A DNA stretch of 64,000 nucleotides from Variovorax sp. Sphag1AA (GTDB taxonomy: Bacteria; Pseudomonadota; Gammaproteobacteria; Burkholderiales; Burkholderiaceae_C), in the NCBI RefSeq assembly GCF_014192575.1, contig NZ_JACHYC010000011.1:1-64000 (forward strand). Reading direction: 5' to 3'. The notes under the pieces are model-generated. The model did not search any database, was not told the DNA's origin, and worked only from the letters and a program-made list of their open reading frames with translations. Numbering within the stretch: position 1 is the stretch's first letter; every line of letters starts with the position of its first letter. This document shows positions 24,370-33,681 of this stretch, in pieces. Position numbers and translations under genes: made by a program.

Positions 24370-25221
24370 ATGAGAATATCCAGTTTAGTAAGGCTTTGCG
24401 TCGCCTATGTAGCAGCGCCGACCGTAGAAGGTAGGGCCAGGCTCGGCGGCACGGGGTTTTTTATTTGGCGAGTTCCGAGGGAGGCGCCGCGTACAGAAAT
24501 TGACAACGCCGCGCGCAAACAATTTAGTGGCGCCACGGCCTATTTCGTCACTGCACGGCATGTTGTGGAGGAAGTGAGGAAGCTGGGTGTAGAGCACTTG
24601 GCTGTGAGAGTCAACACTAAAGACGGAAATTGCGAGGAATTTAAAGTGCCAGTATCCGCCTTTCATTTTCATGAGCGACCCGAAGTAGACTTGGCCGCGG
24701 TCCCCGCGGACATCGACCAAGAGCGATTCGAGGTTACGCCGTGGATTCTGGATGAAACACCGGAGGAGGAGGTTTTTCAGAAGCACAATATCGGGGTGGG
24801 GACTGGGGTGTCCATCATTGGACTATTTAAGCACCATACTGGTACTCAGAGAAATCTACCGATTGTGCGAACTGGAAACATTGCGGCGATGGCGGAAGAA
24901 AAGGTGAGCACAGCAATGGGGCAGATGGATGCTGCGTTAATCGAAGCGCGGTCGATTGGAGGACTGAGTGGTTCGCCAGTCTTTGCAAATTTGGGTACCT
25001 CACAAATTCGAATCAATCCAGACCTTGCGCACTATGATTTTATCTCTGGAATTCATCTTTTCGGCGTCATGCATGGTCACTACGACGAAAATGCAGATGG
25101 CGAAAGGGTAAATGTTGGAATCGGCATCGTTACGCCGGTTTCGAAGATAGTTGAGCTTATTCGTGACCCAGCGCTCTCGATGGAAGGAACGCAGTTGCGA
25201 GTAGGCGAGCCGAGCTATTAG
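24370..25221 (+). CDS. Trypsin-like serine peptidase (S1/HtrA-type fold, 283 aa)
   Basis: A complete catalytic triad can be read: His in FVTARHVV, Asp in RPEVDLAAVP and Ser in GGLSGSPVF. The N terminus has GGTGFFIW, typical of the first strand of trypsin-like cytosolic proteases. There is no PDZ domain and no signal peptide, so it is probably cytoplasmic. Such standalone trypsin-like domains often act in bacterial conflict or regulated-proteolysis systems. The start is ATG 24370 (a TTG sits directly before it). It is the last gene of a less GC-rich trio and is followed by an IS91 element. Substrate and partner unknown. Confidence 0.75.
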   Translation: MRISSLVRLCVAYVAAPTVEGRARLGGTGFFIWRVPREAPRTEIDNAARKQFSGATAYFVTARHVVEEVRKLGVEHLAVRVNTKDGNCEEFKVPVSAFHFHERPEVDLAAVPADIDQERFEVTPWILDETPEEEVFQKHNIGVGTGVSIIGLFKHHTGTQRNLPIVRTGNIAAMAEEKVSTAMGQMDAALIEARSIGGLSGSPVFANLGTSQIRINPDLAHYDFISGIHLFGVMHGHYDENADGERVNVGIGIVTPVSKIVELIRDPALSMEGTQLRVGEPSY

Positions 25222-25856
25222 CGCACGGCGGGGGTCCACGACAGTAGCCGAAAAGTCAGCCGAGGGCGCGCCAGAGCCTGCGGCCGAGGGGCCGCTTTTC
25301 GCTGGGCCCAATGGCCGGAAAGGGCCGAAGCGGCTGTACGTCGCACTCTGTACCGGACCTTCAGGGACCGTCCGCTTTCGGGAGAGCCCGATTCCCGCCT
25401 AGGGCGCATACCTACCGGACATCGGTTGCGCTCCATAGCGGACGCTCGCTGGCCCGCGATCCAAGATCAACGCGCAGTGCTCGTCATAATCCCGCCCTCG
25501 ACTGCAAACATGAAGGGTTGTGAGACATCTGCCCGGCATGCGCGCTGCGGTAGAGCGGCCGCGACCTAAGGGCAGGTGTCGCACAAGCCTTGAGGGAGGA
25601 AACCGCGGAGCACACCGCGGTGGGTGTTCAGGACCGCGGCGCTATGGCGATAGTGACGAATGCAGGACCGTCAACGTGGGCGCGTTAGCGTCGCGCGCCG
25701 GCTCTGACGGGCGGCGCAGATCCCGCGCAGCGGCTGCGACACGCGCTGGCGAGGATGGGGCGTGGTGCCGCTGCGGCGAAGGCCGCACACGGCGCGCGGC
25801 CGGCCCGTCGACTCGTTCGCTGGTCGACTTCAGGGATGCAAGGGATGGACTTGCAG
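25222..25856. other. Intergenic / IS91 flank, 635 bp
   Basis: GC-rich sequence between the protease gene and the end of the IS91 transposase. Long frames on both strands are low-complexity Arg/Ala/Gly and not gene-like. It probably includes one terminus of the IS91 element (this family has no inverted repeats), so the exact edge cannot be drawn from sequence alone. Confidence 0.4.
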
Positions 25857-27041
25857 TCATGGCGGTGCACGAATCGCTTGCCCACGGATGAAGACCTGCA
25901 CGATGGTCATGGCGTGGCCGCAGTGCCGGCAGATGAAGGTGGGGTGCTCGGGATGCATCTCTGCATCGAGCTCGTTGCTGTCCGTGCATGGCGACTGCGC
26001 CGGCAGCACATGCAGCAGCTCGCGCGCGGCGGCCAGACTTGCCGTGCGCGCGCCGTTGGCCAGGAGGCCGTAGTGGCGGATGCGATGGAATCCCGTGGGC
26101 AGCACATGCAAGAGGAATCGGCGCATGAACTCCTGAGGTGAGAGCGTCATGACCTTGTGGCGCGTGCGGCCCTTGGCGCGGTAGTCCTTCCATCGGAAGA
26201 TCACGCCTCGCTCGTCCATCCCGAGCAGGCGGCTGTTGGAGATGGCCACGCGGTGGGTGTAGCGCGACAGATAGGCCAGCACGGCCTGCGGCCCGGCGAA
26301 GGGCCGCTTCGCGTAGACCACCCACTCGACTTGCCGCATTGGCGCGAGCCAGGCCTTGAACGCCCGTGCATCGGCTAGATGCGCGAGCTCGCCGAAGAAC
26401 TTGAGCTTGCCGGCAGCATGCAGGCGCTGCAACTCCTCGAGGAAGCGCCGCCGGAACAAGCGCGAGAGCACTCGAACCGGCAGGAAGAAGCCCGGACGGC
26501 AGGCGACCCACCGCGTGCCATCGGACGCCAGGCCACCGCCCGGCACGATGCCGTGCACATGAGGATGGTGCGTGAGCGCCGAGCCCCAGGTGTGCAGCAC
26601 CAGCGTGGCGCCGATCCTGGCGCCCAGGTGCTTCGGATCGCCGGCGATCGTGAGCAACACCTCGGCGGCCAAGTCGAACAGCAGTCCGTAGAGCGCGGCC
26701 TTGTTCTGGTACGCGATGTCGGCGATGGGTGCCGGCAGCGTGAACACCACGTGGTAGTACTCGACCGGCAGCAGGTCGGCCTGGCGCGCCTCAAGCCAGC
26801 GCTGCGCCGCGGTGCTCTGGCACTTGGGGCAGTGGCGATTGCGGCAGGAGTTGTAGGCGATCTGATCGGCGCCGCAGCCCTCGCAGCGCAAGACGTGCCC
26901 ACCCAGTGCCGCGCTGCGGCACTGTTCGATGGCCGACATGACCTTCAACTGCGCCAGGTTTAGATGACCACGCAGGGCATCGCGCCACGCTGGCGCGTGT
27001 TGGCGGAAGATGTCGGCGACCTCCAGGGAAGGCCGGCCCAC
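25857..27041 (-). CDS. IS91 family transposase
   Basis: 394 residues from a GTG at 27041. An N-terminal zinc-binding module (CEGCG then CRNRHCPKCQ), the HUH-like segment HHPHVHGIVPGGGL and the tyrosine region YLSRYTHRVAIS identify an IS91 rolling-circle transposase. It nicks at the element ends and moves DNA by a rolling-circle-like route. The C terminus keeps a second zinc ribbon (CRHCGHAMT). The length is normal and the frame intact. It starts 10 bp after the integrase stop. Confidence 0.93.
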   Translation of the reverse strand: MGRPSLEVADIFRQHAPAWRDALRGHLNLAQLKVMSAIEQCRSAALGGHVLRCEGCGADQIAYNSCRNRHCPKCQSTAAQRWLEARQADLLPVEYYHVVFTLPAPIADIAYQNKAALYGLLFDLAAEVLLTIAGDPKHLGARIGATLVLHTWGSALTHHPHVHGIVPGGGLASDGTRWVACRPGFFLPVRVLSRLFRRRFLEELQRLHAAGKLKFFGELAHLADARAFKAWLAPMRQVEWVVYAKRPFAGPQAVLAYLSRYTHRVAISNSRLLGMDERGVIFRWKDYRAKGRTRHKVMTLSPQEFMRRFLLHVLPTGFHRIRHYGLLANGARTASLAAARELLHVLPAQSPCTDSNELDAEMHPEHPTFICRHCGHAMTIVQVFIRGQAIRAPP

Positions 27042-27051
27042 GGCAGTCGCC

Positions 27052-27926
27052 TCAAGAGGGCGGCAGCGTCTCCAGCGGGCTCAAGACTTCGTGCAGCAGA
27101 TCGTTGGCCACGTGGGTGTACACGGTGGTTGTCTCTAGGCGCTTGTGTCCCAGCAGAACCTGGATCACACGGATGTCGACCTTGCTCTCCAGCAGGTGGG
27201 TGGCGAAGCAGTGCCGCAGCGTGTGCATCGATACGCGCTTGTGGATGCCGGCGGCATCGGCAGCGTCGTGAATGGCGCGGTTGAGCTGACGAGTGGTGAG
27301 CGGATCGGTGGGGTTCATGCCCGGGAACAGCCAGCCACCGGGCAGCATACGGCCCTGGGCATGTGCGATACGCCACCAAGTGCGAAGACGCTGCAGCAGC
27401 ACCGGGCTGAGCATGGCGTAGCGGTCCTTGCGGCCCTTGCCCTGTTCCACTCGCAGCGTCATGCGCTGGCTGTCCACGTCGGTGACCTTCAGGTGCACGA
27501 CCTCACTGGCTCGAAGGCCCGTGCCGTAGGCGAGCGACAAGGCCACCTGGTGCTTGACGTTGCTCGCAGCGGCGATGAGCCGAGAGACCTCCTGCGGACT
27601 CAGCACCACCGGGAGGCTGCGGGGCAACTTGACCGGTTGCATCCTGACCATGACCTCCTGACGGCCCACGGTGACATCGAAGAAGAATCGCAGGCCGCTC
27701 AGCGTGGCGTTGAGCGTGACAGGTGAAGTGCCCGAATCAACCAAGTGGAGTTGGAAGTCGCGCAACTCGTCCACGGTCGCCGTGTCGGGGGGCGGTGAAG
27801 GTACGCCGCGAGCTTGCGAACGGCGCGCACGTAGGCCTCCTGAGTTCGAGGCTCAAACTTGCGCATGCGCATGTCCTCGAGCATGCGTTGACGCAGCGGG
27901 GTGACGGCCGAAGTGATGGTGTCCAT
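27052..27926 (-). pseudogene. IS91-associated tyrosine recombinase, frameshifted
   Basis: The N-terminal part starts at ATG 27926 (MDTITSAVTPLRQRML) and reads well to AAYLHRPP. It then leaves the frame at a run of six G on the plus strand (27787-27792). The rest continues in another frame from DELRDFQLHL to the end. Adding one base to the run gives an unbroken 291-residue integrase with the core R (TGLRASEV), H-x-x-R (HTLRHCFATH) and Y (ETTTVYTHV) residues. It is therefore a one-base loss in a homopolymer: a real mutation, phase variation or a sequencing error. Confidence 0.85.
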
Positions 27927-28147
27927 GAGGGCTGCTCCGTTGATGGCGAGGCGGTATTGCCTCGCCGCCAACGGTGGCGGCAACCGGGTCACGGCATGTC
28001 CATGGGATGCGCGAAGCGCCTACCGCGAGAGCGGTTTCGTCCACCACGCGTTTTCCCTCGTCGGCTCCCTGACGACGCGCAGCAGTTCGATTGCCGCCTG
28101 GAACAAAGTCCAGGCGGCCTTTTTGCGTCGACCAAGCACGTGAGCGA

Positions 28148-28393
28148 TCAAGCACGTCGCCACAACACGCCGCTCCGGTATATCCCAAGGATGCTCGTCG
28201 CGGTGAAGCCGGCTTGCTGGGTCAGCAACCCCCAGTGCTCCCCGGCCAAAGCAAACCCGATCATCAGGAAGTTGGCCAGCAGAAAGCCCACTCATCCGAA
28301 GCGCGAAATCGGAGAGTTCGTCGCGAGGATGAACGCCGACGCGAGCCCGATGAGGGCTCCAGCCCACTCAAGCACCAACATCCAGTCCGTCAT
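28148..28393 (-). pseudogene. Small PnuC-like/unknown multi-TM membrane protein with internal TGA
   Basis: Minus strand from ATG 28393: MTDWMLVLEWAGALIGLASA, then FILATNSPISRFG, a TGA at 28294-28292, and in the same frame VGFLLANFLMIGFALAGEHW and GLLTQQAGFTATSILGIYR, ending at 28148. It reads as one 81-residue, three-helix membrane protein in which TGG (Trp) has become TGA. Short proteins with the ending L-L-T-Q-Q-x-G-F-x-x-T-S-x-x-G-x-Y-R are common on plasmids and mobile DNA. Function unknown. Its position next to IS91 fits transferred DNA. Confidence 0.65.
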
Positions 28394-28980
28394 GCGCTCC
28401 GGCCCGAAGGCGCCAAGCTTTGACGGAGCACGTGCGCTCACGAAAGCGCGCGAAATGCGTTTCTCAAAATCACCTAGCTAGCTAGATGATGATGCCGCGC
28501 CTGTTAGTGTGACTGGCGGGACCTTCCAGGGTTGAAGTAGAGGCGACGACTGAGAGAACAGCGAATCGCGCGCGTGCTGCGACCGCACAGCCGTGCATCG
28601 AGGCGCTAGGTCCAGGCCGACCGGTCAGTGCAATGAGCCTGTTTACGGTGAACCAATTGCGCGAATGGTGCATGCGCGACCCGGATGACCAGCGCGTGGA
28701 GTTGTTCCGGGCTGCGATCTGCGGACGCTGCCTAGCTGGCATCTAGTCTGGCTCGCCTTGTGCGGCAACCATGTAGCAGCCACCGTGCGGTGCTGCCTGT
28801 TGGATCGAAGCCCGAACCCTGGAGCGCTCGCGCGGCCATGTGAAACCTGCCGTGGCAAGCGCGGACGGCGCAAGGCATCGGACTTCGGCATCCATCCTCA
28901 GTACTGGGGATGCGTGCGTGATGCGCCAAACTGCATTCTGACGCACCGCAAAACACAAACCAACAACGGAGTGCGCCGCT
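28394..28980. other. Intergenic, 587 bp, fragments only
   Basis: No well-supported gene. It holds the triplicated CTAG run CTAGCTAGCTAG at 28474-28485 and a 37-codon plus-strand frame at 28633-28746 (MSLFTVNQLREWC...) that could be a gene remnant but has no ribosome site. The final 60 bp should hold the promoter of the lipoprotein gene. Confidence 0.4.
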
Positions 28981-29841
28981 ATGACTCAGGCTCTTGGGAT
29001 CGAAGCAACCACATGGACCGCCGTCTTGGCAGGAGCTCTACTGACCGGTTGCGCCGGAGTGGATTTCTATTCGGACGCAGATCTGAGCAAGAAGACCGGC
29101 ATTCCAATCTATGGGGCCAAGCCTTATGTCTTGGTCAGCCGCACTCAGAACAAGGACAAGCCGGTGGAGGTGTCCATCCAGTACCTCACCGATCGGTCCC
29201 AAGTCATCTACGCGAATCCGCGCTCCGGCTTCGGCTCGTCGGACTTAAAGCTCACGCTTGATCACGGACAACTGACCCAGTTTGGGCAGATTACCGATAC
29301 GAAGATTCCAGAGTTGATCACCGCGGTGTCAGGGCTCCTTACGTCTCGTGCAACAGCCGCGAAGGACTACGCCACAGCTGATCAGATCAGGCGCACACCA
29401 GCCGGGGGCACCGAGCAGGCAGCCAAGATTCCGGATGCGGCAACCTTGGAGGCCATGAAAAGTCTGTTGAGTGACATGTCTAGCGACAAAGCAACGAAGG
29501 CCCTCGCCGGACTTGAGGCCAACACCGAACTGCCCGTGGTTGAGGCCGTGAAGAAGAATCTGGCCTCGATCCTGGAGGCTAATGGCAAACCTGAAAGCGC
29601 CAACCTGATTCCGGCATTCGGCGATCAACTCATCGAAAGCGCCAAGGCCTTTGCTAAGCTTCCGGCAGAACCCGCCGCGCCGAGTGCTAGAACCACGGCC
29701 CTGCAACTCGTTACTGCCTGGAAGCCAAAGTTGGAAGCGATCGTCGCGAAGATCACACCGGACGCACCTGCGGCCGCTGACTTCGAGCTCTACGAAATCA
29801 TCCAGAACGGCGCCAGCGTCACGCTGCGCAGGGTGCAGTGA
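28981..29841 (+). CDS. Putative lipoprotein, partner of a serine protease
   Basis: 286 residues. The N terminus has a short hydrophobic stretch ending in the lipobox LLTGC (Cys about residue 24), although positive charges before it are few, so export is likely but not certain. The body has a beta-rich N-terminal part (KPYVLVSRTQNKDKPVEVSIQYL) and a long Ala/Lys-rich helical part. No family was recognised. The stop TGA overlaps the ATG of the protease gene by one base (TGATG), so the two are translationally coupled and very probably work together. The ribosome site is CGGAG, 10 bp before the ATG. Confidence 0.7.
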   Translation: MTQALGIEATTWTAVLAGALLTGCAGVDFYSDADLSKKTGIPIYGAKPYVLVSRTQNKDKPVEVSIQYLTDRSQVIYANPRSGFGSSDLKLTLDHGQLTQFGQITDTKIPELITAVSGLLTSRATAAKDYATADQIRRTPAGGTEQAAKIPDAATLEAMKSLLSDMSSDKATKALAGLEANTELPVVEAVKKNLASILEANGKPESANLIPAFGDQLIESAKAFAKLPAEPAAPSARTTALQLVTAWKPKLEAIVAKITPDAPAAADFELYEIIQNGASVTLRRVQ

Positions 29842-30773
29842 TGAAGAGCGTCTCGCGCTCCCAGTCTCGACGGGTGACGCTGCAGCTGCAGCAGCACCGC
29901 GCGCAGGCCGACGAGCGCATCGCCGGCCGATGCGACATCGTTGGGTCAATGATTGGCGTCAAGGTCACCAAGGGTGAGGTGCTTCCGAGGCCGTGCATCA
30001 CCTACTTGGTTCGGGAAAAAGTGCCTTGGAACGAGCTTGCCCCACACGAACGCATCCCGCCCCGCTTTCAGGTGTCCGGGACTTCAATTCTGACGGATGT
30101 CTTGGTCTGGCCATTCATGCGCCGCCAGAACCTGAGCCAAGGCACCTTCATCCGTGACGGCTTCACCCAAGGTACGTTGACTGCTTTCGCTGAATCGCAG
30201 TTTGGGCTCTGGGGCCTGAGCTGCGCGCATTGCATGCTGGGACCCGACCGAAATGCCAATACCTCTGCGGAAATTCAGATGTTCGATCGCGGCGCCGGCA
30301 CTTTCGAGTTCGCTGGCACCACGACCCAAACGCTCCATCTAACCGGCGGCGCCAAGATTGGCGGGAGCCGGGGCTACATCGACTGTGGGCTCTTCAGCCT
30401 CAGCGATCAGTCACTGAGGTCCAGAGGGCAAGCCGCGAAGCCTATGGCGACGGTCGATCTCGCGTCGCTCCGGCATCAGAGACTGGTGGGGGTGAGCGTC
30501 ATGGGCTCCGATCCCAATCGAACCCGCTTCGCGAGCGTGATCGGCGTAGACCAATACGGGATCACCGATTACAGCGACGTCGTGCTCATGGTGGATCCGC
30601 CCGGGACCGTGCACGGGGACAGCGGCATGCTTTGGCTAACGAGCGACGGCCGTGCGGCCGCGATCCACTGTGAAGGCGAATCCAAGGACGATGGCAGCGG
30701 GAGCCTCAAGACCACGGCCATGTCGGCTCAACGAGCTGCCGAGGTGCTACAGATCTCGCTGCGGCGCGCCTGA
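29841..30773 (+). CDS. Trypsin-like serine protease, 310 aa
   Basis: Chymotrypsin-type active-site motifs: His in GLSCAHCML, a likely Asp in GYIDCGLF and the nucleophile in VHGDSGMLWL (GDSG). The N-terminal 90 residues form a separate module (GSMIGVKVTKGEVLPRPCITYLV) as in bacterial proteins that fuse a small ligand-binding-like domain to a trypsin domain. No signal peptide is visible. The start is ATG 29841, overlapping the previous stop. It is not closely similar to the protease at 24370, so the two loci are not recent duplicates. Target unknown. Confidence 0.75.
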   Translation: MKSVSRSQSRRVTLQLQQHRAQADERIAGRCDIVGSMIGVKVTKGEVLPRPCITYLVREKVPWNELAPHERIPPRFQVSGTSILTDVLVWPFMRRQNLSQGTFIRDGFTQGTLTAFAESQFGLWGLSCAHCMLGPDRNANTSAEIQMFDRGAGTFEFAGTTTQTLHLTGGAKIGGSRGYIDCGLFSLSDQSLRSRGQAAKPMATVDLASLRHQRLVGVSVMGSDPNRTRFASVIGVDQYGITDYSDVVLMVDPPGTVHGDSGMLWLTSDGRAAAIHCEGESKDDGSGSLKTTAMSAQRAAEVLQISLRRA

Positions 30774-30818
30774 CACCTGGCGCGCCTTTGGAGCCTACCT
30801 GCCGCCTGACGCTCCCGG

Positions 30819-32216
30819 GTGCTTCGCCCGCGCGTCGAGGGTCGTAGACAAGCGCTGCTAGTTTGGCGATCGTGCCCGCAGCGGTGTTCCTGTATCCGTT
30901 GCGAGCCGACTGAGGTGGCGCTGAATCTGAGTGGCTCGAGTATTGGTGCCACTCTTTCATTGGGGCCGCGCCTAACTGTTCTCGGCCGCGTCGTCTACAT
31001 TGGGGGCACGGTCGGCGGCAATATCGAATTCGAGGGCAGTCGGATTTTGGCGAGGCGGGGCGACGCGCTATGCATTGAACGCGTGCGGACACAGGGGTCG
31101 GTCTTGCTCCGCCGCGAGTTTGCTCAAGATGTTCAACCCGGCAGGACGGCCCAGATGCGGCGATTCCGCGTGCGTGGGGGAGTGCGCCTTTTTGGCTCAA
31201 GCATTGACGGCAACCTAAGCCTGCGTGGCGCATGGATGCTCGGAGGCGGTCGCGATGCGCTCCAGGCGACCGGGCTGCGCGTCGGCAATTCGGTACATAT
31301 GGATGACGACCTTTTCGCGCAAGGCAGCGTCCTTCTGCAGCGGGCTGTGATTGGCAACGATCTCGACTTGCGAAGCTCGCGGATTGATGCACAGGGAACG
31401 GCATTGTCGCTGCAAGGCACGCGCATTGGCGGGACCTTATACCTCGACGCCGGCTTTCGCATAGAGAAGGGCGGGCTGGATCTGTCCGATGCTAGTGTCG
31501 CGCGCTTCCAGGACGCGGAGGGAGGATGGCCAACGAAGGGCTGGCTAAACGCCCTAGGCTTCGTCTACGGCCTGATAGATCCTCCGGACGCACCGATACG
31601 CCTCCGCTGGCTGGATCTGCAGCCGCCTCTGGTCGCAGCGGCCGTTCGCAAGGATGGGCACGCTCCAGCCTTTCATGCGCAGCCTCACGAGCAATTGGCT
31701 CAGGTGCTTCGTCGTGCCGGCCACGAACGCGACGCGCGGCGGGTTGCAATTGCCAAGGAGGACGCCTTGCACTCCGCGGGTGCCTACCGCGGCGCTGCCC
31801 GCTGGTGGCACTCGTTCTATGGCCAGACATTACGCTACGGATATCAACCTCAGCGGTCCCTCCTGTTCACCCCTTTGATCATCGCCGGCTTTGCGTTGGC
31901 ACTCGCTGCCGGGGGCCACGAACTTATGGTCCCGACGAAACCTGAGGCGGCGGCACAGTTCTTCGAGCACTGCCAGTCTCCTCCCAACTATCCAGAGTTC
32001 AGCCCGCTCATTTTTGCATTGGACACATTTATTCCATCGGTGAATCTGCACCAAAAGGATAGTTGGCGCATCGATGAGCACAGCAGATGTTTGTGCCACG
32101 TCTTGCCAGTCCCTGCCGGGGTTCTGAAGGGGTGGCTTGCAGTACACACTTTGATGGGGTGGCTCATTGCTGCGCTAACTGTCGCGGGCTTTACGGGACT
32201 AGTGCGCAAGGGCTAG
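30819..32216 (+). CDS. Beta-helix membrane protein, pentapeptide/bactofilin-like, possibly 5'-truncated
   Basis: The open frame begins with a GTG lacking a ribosome site. Recognisable protein starts near ALNLSGSSIGATLSLG. Residues about 35-230 are tandem beta-helix coils of the type (I/V)-x-G-(N/T)-L-x-L-x-(G/S) (for example SSIDGNLSLRGAWML and TRIGGTLYLD). A helical part follows, then WWHSFYGQTLRYGYQP, a hallmark of bacterial oxidoreductase-like or pentapeptide membrane proteins, and two TM helices (SLLFTPLIIAGFALALAAGG and TLMGWLIAALTVAGF). The role in homologues is unknown. The missing start suggests a truncation in accessory DNA. It lies 45 bp after the protease gene. Confidence 0.65.
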   Translation: MLRPRVEGRRQALLVWRSCPQRCSCIRCEPTEVALNLSGSSIGATLSLGPRLTVLGRVVYIGGTVGGNIEFEGSRILARRGDALCIERVRTQGSVLLRREFAQDVQPGRTAQMRRFRVRGGVRLFGSSIDGNLSLRGAWMLGGGRDALQATGLRVGNSVHMDDDLFAQGSVLLQRAVIGNDLDLRSSRIDAQGTALSLQGTRIGGTLYLDAGFRIEKGGLDLSDASVARFQDAEGGWPTKGWLNALGFVYGLIDPPDAPIRLRWLDLQPPLVAAAVRKDGHAPAFHAQPHEQLAQVLRRAGHERDARRVAIAKEDALHSAGAYRGAARWWHSFYGQTLRYGYQPQRSLLFTPLIIAGFALALAAGGHELMVPTKPEAAAQFFEHCQSPPNYPEFSPLIFALDTFIPSVNLHQKDSWRIDEHSRCLCHVLPVPAGVLKGWLAVHTLMGWLIAALTVAGFTGLVRKG

Positions 32217-32852
32217 GTATAGGGCTGGATCCCTTGACGGTGTGTTTTCAAGTTGAACCTTTCCGCGGCTGCTAGCAATGCAGAATCTCGTCGACTGTCG
32301 AGCGCATCGAACTACTTGGACGCTCTTTACAAAGCGCGCGGCGTTGGAAGTCGTTGCGATAGCTATCGAGATTCGCGTAGCCACCGATGACAAGCAGCAC
32401 CCACCACCACAGGTCGGTGAGGCAATGCTTTGTACACACCACCACCCCTGAATGCCAGAAGCTGCAGAATTCGGTTTAGACAAGAATAATTATGTCAAAT
32501 ACTAATACAAATCGAAGAAATAATCTTCAATTTACATAGGACTCGCATCCAGACGTCCATTGTTTGCGTCGTCTAGGCAACGGCCCAGCCGGCGCGCTTG
32601 CAGCTCTCAAGTTTGGCAGTGACGCGCTTGACCACCGCCTGGTGATCGGACAGGAACTCAAATTCCATCGGTTGGCCCAAATGCGACCGCAATGGTCGGG
32701 TTGATTCACCTGGCCGGTAGGGAGGCCGCCCTGCCGAAGGCCCTTGCGGTCCGGACGCGCCTGGCGCGCCGGTCCGTGTCGGGACGCTCCTATTCTCTCC
32801 GGGCACTACTCAGGCACAAACTTCCCTCGCACCTCTGTCTGTTGGTGCGGAT
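32217..32852. other. Intergenic, 636 bp, AT-richer, IS30 flank
   Basis: No gene recognised. The part around 32460-32540 is clearly AT-rich (AATAATTATGTCAAATACTAATAC) compared with the rest of the window. The right part precedes the 3' end of a truncated IS30 transposase and probably holds one end of that element. Confidence 0.4.
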
Positions 32853-33227
32853 TCAACCGGTCGATGCAACGGTTTGGCTGAACATTTCAGCAGGTGTTCG
32901 GAAGTTGAGAGTCTTCCTTGGTCTCTCATTCAACCTCCGCGCCAACGCATTGAGCTGGGCTTGTGAGTAGGTCGAGACATCGATTCCCTTGGGAAGGTAC
33001 TGCCTCAAAAGGCCGTTCGTGTTCTCGTTGCTTCCGCGTTGCCAAGGATTCTGAGGATCGCAGAAATAGACCTTGGTGTCGGTCGCCAGGGTGAATTGCT
33101 TGTGGCCTGCCATCTCTGATCCTCGGTCCCAGGTCAGCGACTTGTAGAGCTCCTGCGGCAGCTTGCGGGCATTCTTGATCAGCGCATTGACGACCGTCTC
33201 GGTGTCCTTGCCAGCAAGCCGTCGCAT
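32853..33227 (-). pseudogene. IS30-family transposase, 5'-truncated
   Basis: About 120 residues of an IS30-type DDE transposase: the second Asp in TWDRGSEMAGH and the Glu in NPWQRGSNENTNGLLRQYL with PKGIDVSTYSQ are present. The N-terminal helix-turn-helix part and first Asp are missing; upstream the frame changes to unrelated sequence (about 33228). The remnant cannot be active. It marks the boundary between the accessory region and the amidohydrolase operon. Confidence 0.85.
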
Positions 33228-33681
33228 CGGACATGGAGGTTATGAAGTCCACGCTCGTCGACTTCGTGGTGGGCGGGATACAGGTTCGCCCGTCGAAGTA
33301 ATACGCACTTGTTCTGCCTCCCCCACCCCCGAGTGAGCTAGGCAGTGTTCGCATGAAGACCGCTAGCGCGTCAGTATTCCGTCTGGCCACAGCCGGTTGC
33401 GACCTTCAGTCCTTGGCTCGCTCACGAGGCGACACCTTGGGGGCAGCGCTTCAGCGCAACGCCTTTCTCGAGAGGGATGAAATGTGCTCGCTCTGGGAGC
33501 ACACGGCCGTAGCGCGTGCAAGGTCGCAACGGACTCAGCCCGCGGGGTACACGAAAACCGACTGACAACGACGCGCCACGAACCGATCACTTTCCGTCGG
33601 ATGGCTGGCGTCCACGTTCAGGAGACCTTCAAACTGGGTGGCGACTACCCACGCAGCCACCTGCTGCGCGAGCATCGTTGC
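33228..33681. other. Intergenic, 454 bp, IS30 junction and operon end
   Basis: Sequence between the broken IS30 and the stop of the Bug receptor. Open frames are short and without protein-like patterns. It probably contains the terminator of the long minus-strand operon, but no clear hairpin with T-run was found. Confidence 0.4.

Larger units (their letters stand above)
25857..27926 (-). mobile_element. IS91-family element (integrase + transposase)
   Basis: A tyrosine recombinase followed 10 bp later by an IS91 HUH-type transposase on the minus strand is the standard gene order of integrase-carrying IS91 elements. The coordinates cover the two genes only; the terminal sequences were not identified. 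The integrase is broken by a frameshift, so the copy may be immobile or depend on another. It separates two accessory loci that both carry trypsin-like proteases. Confidence 0.8.

Noticed and set aside
28474..28485. CTAGCTAGCTAG as an attachment site or functional repeat
   Set aside because: A short simple repeat without a second copy or element boundary.
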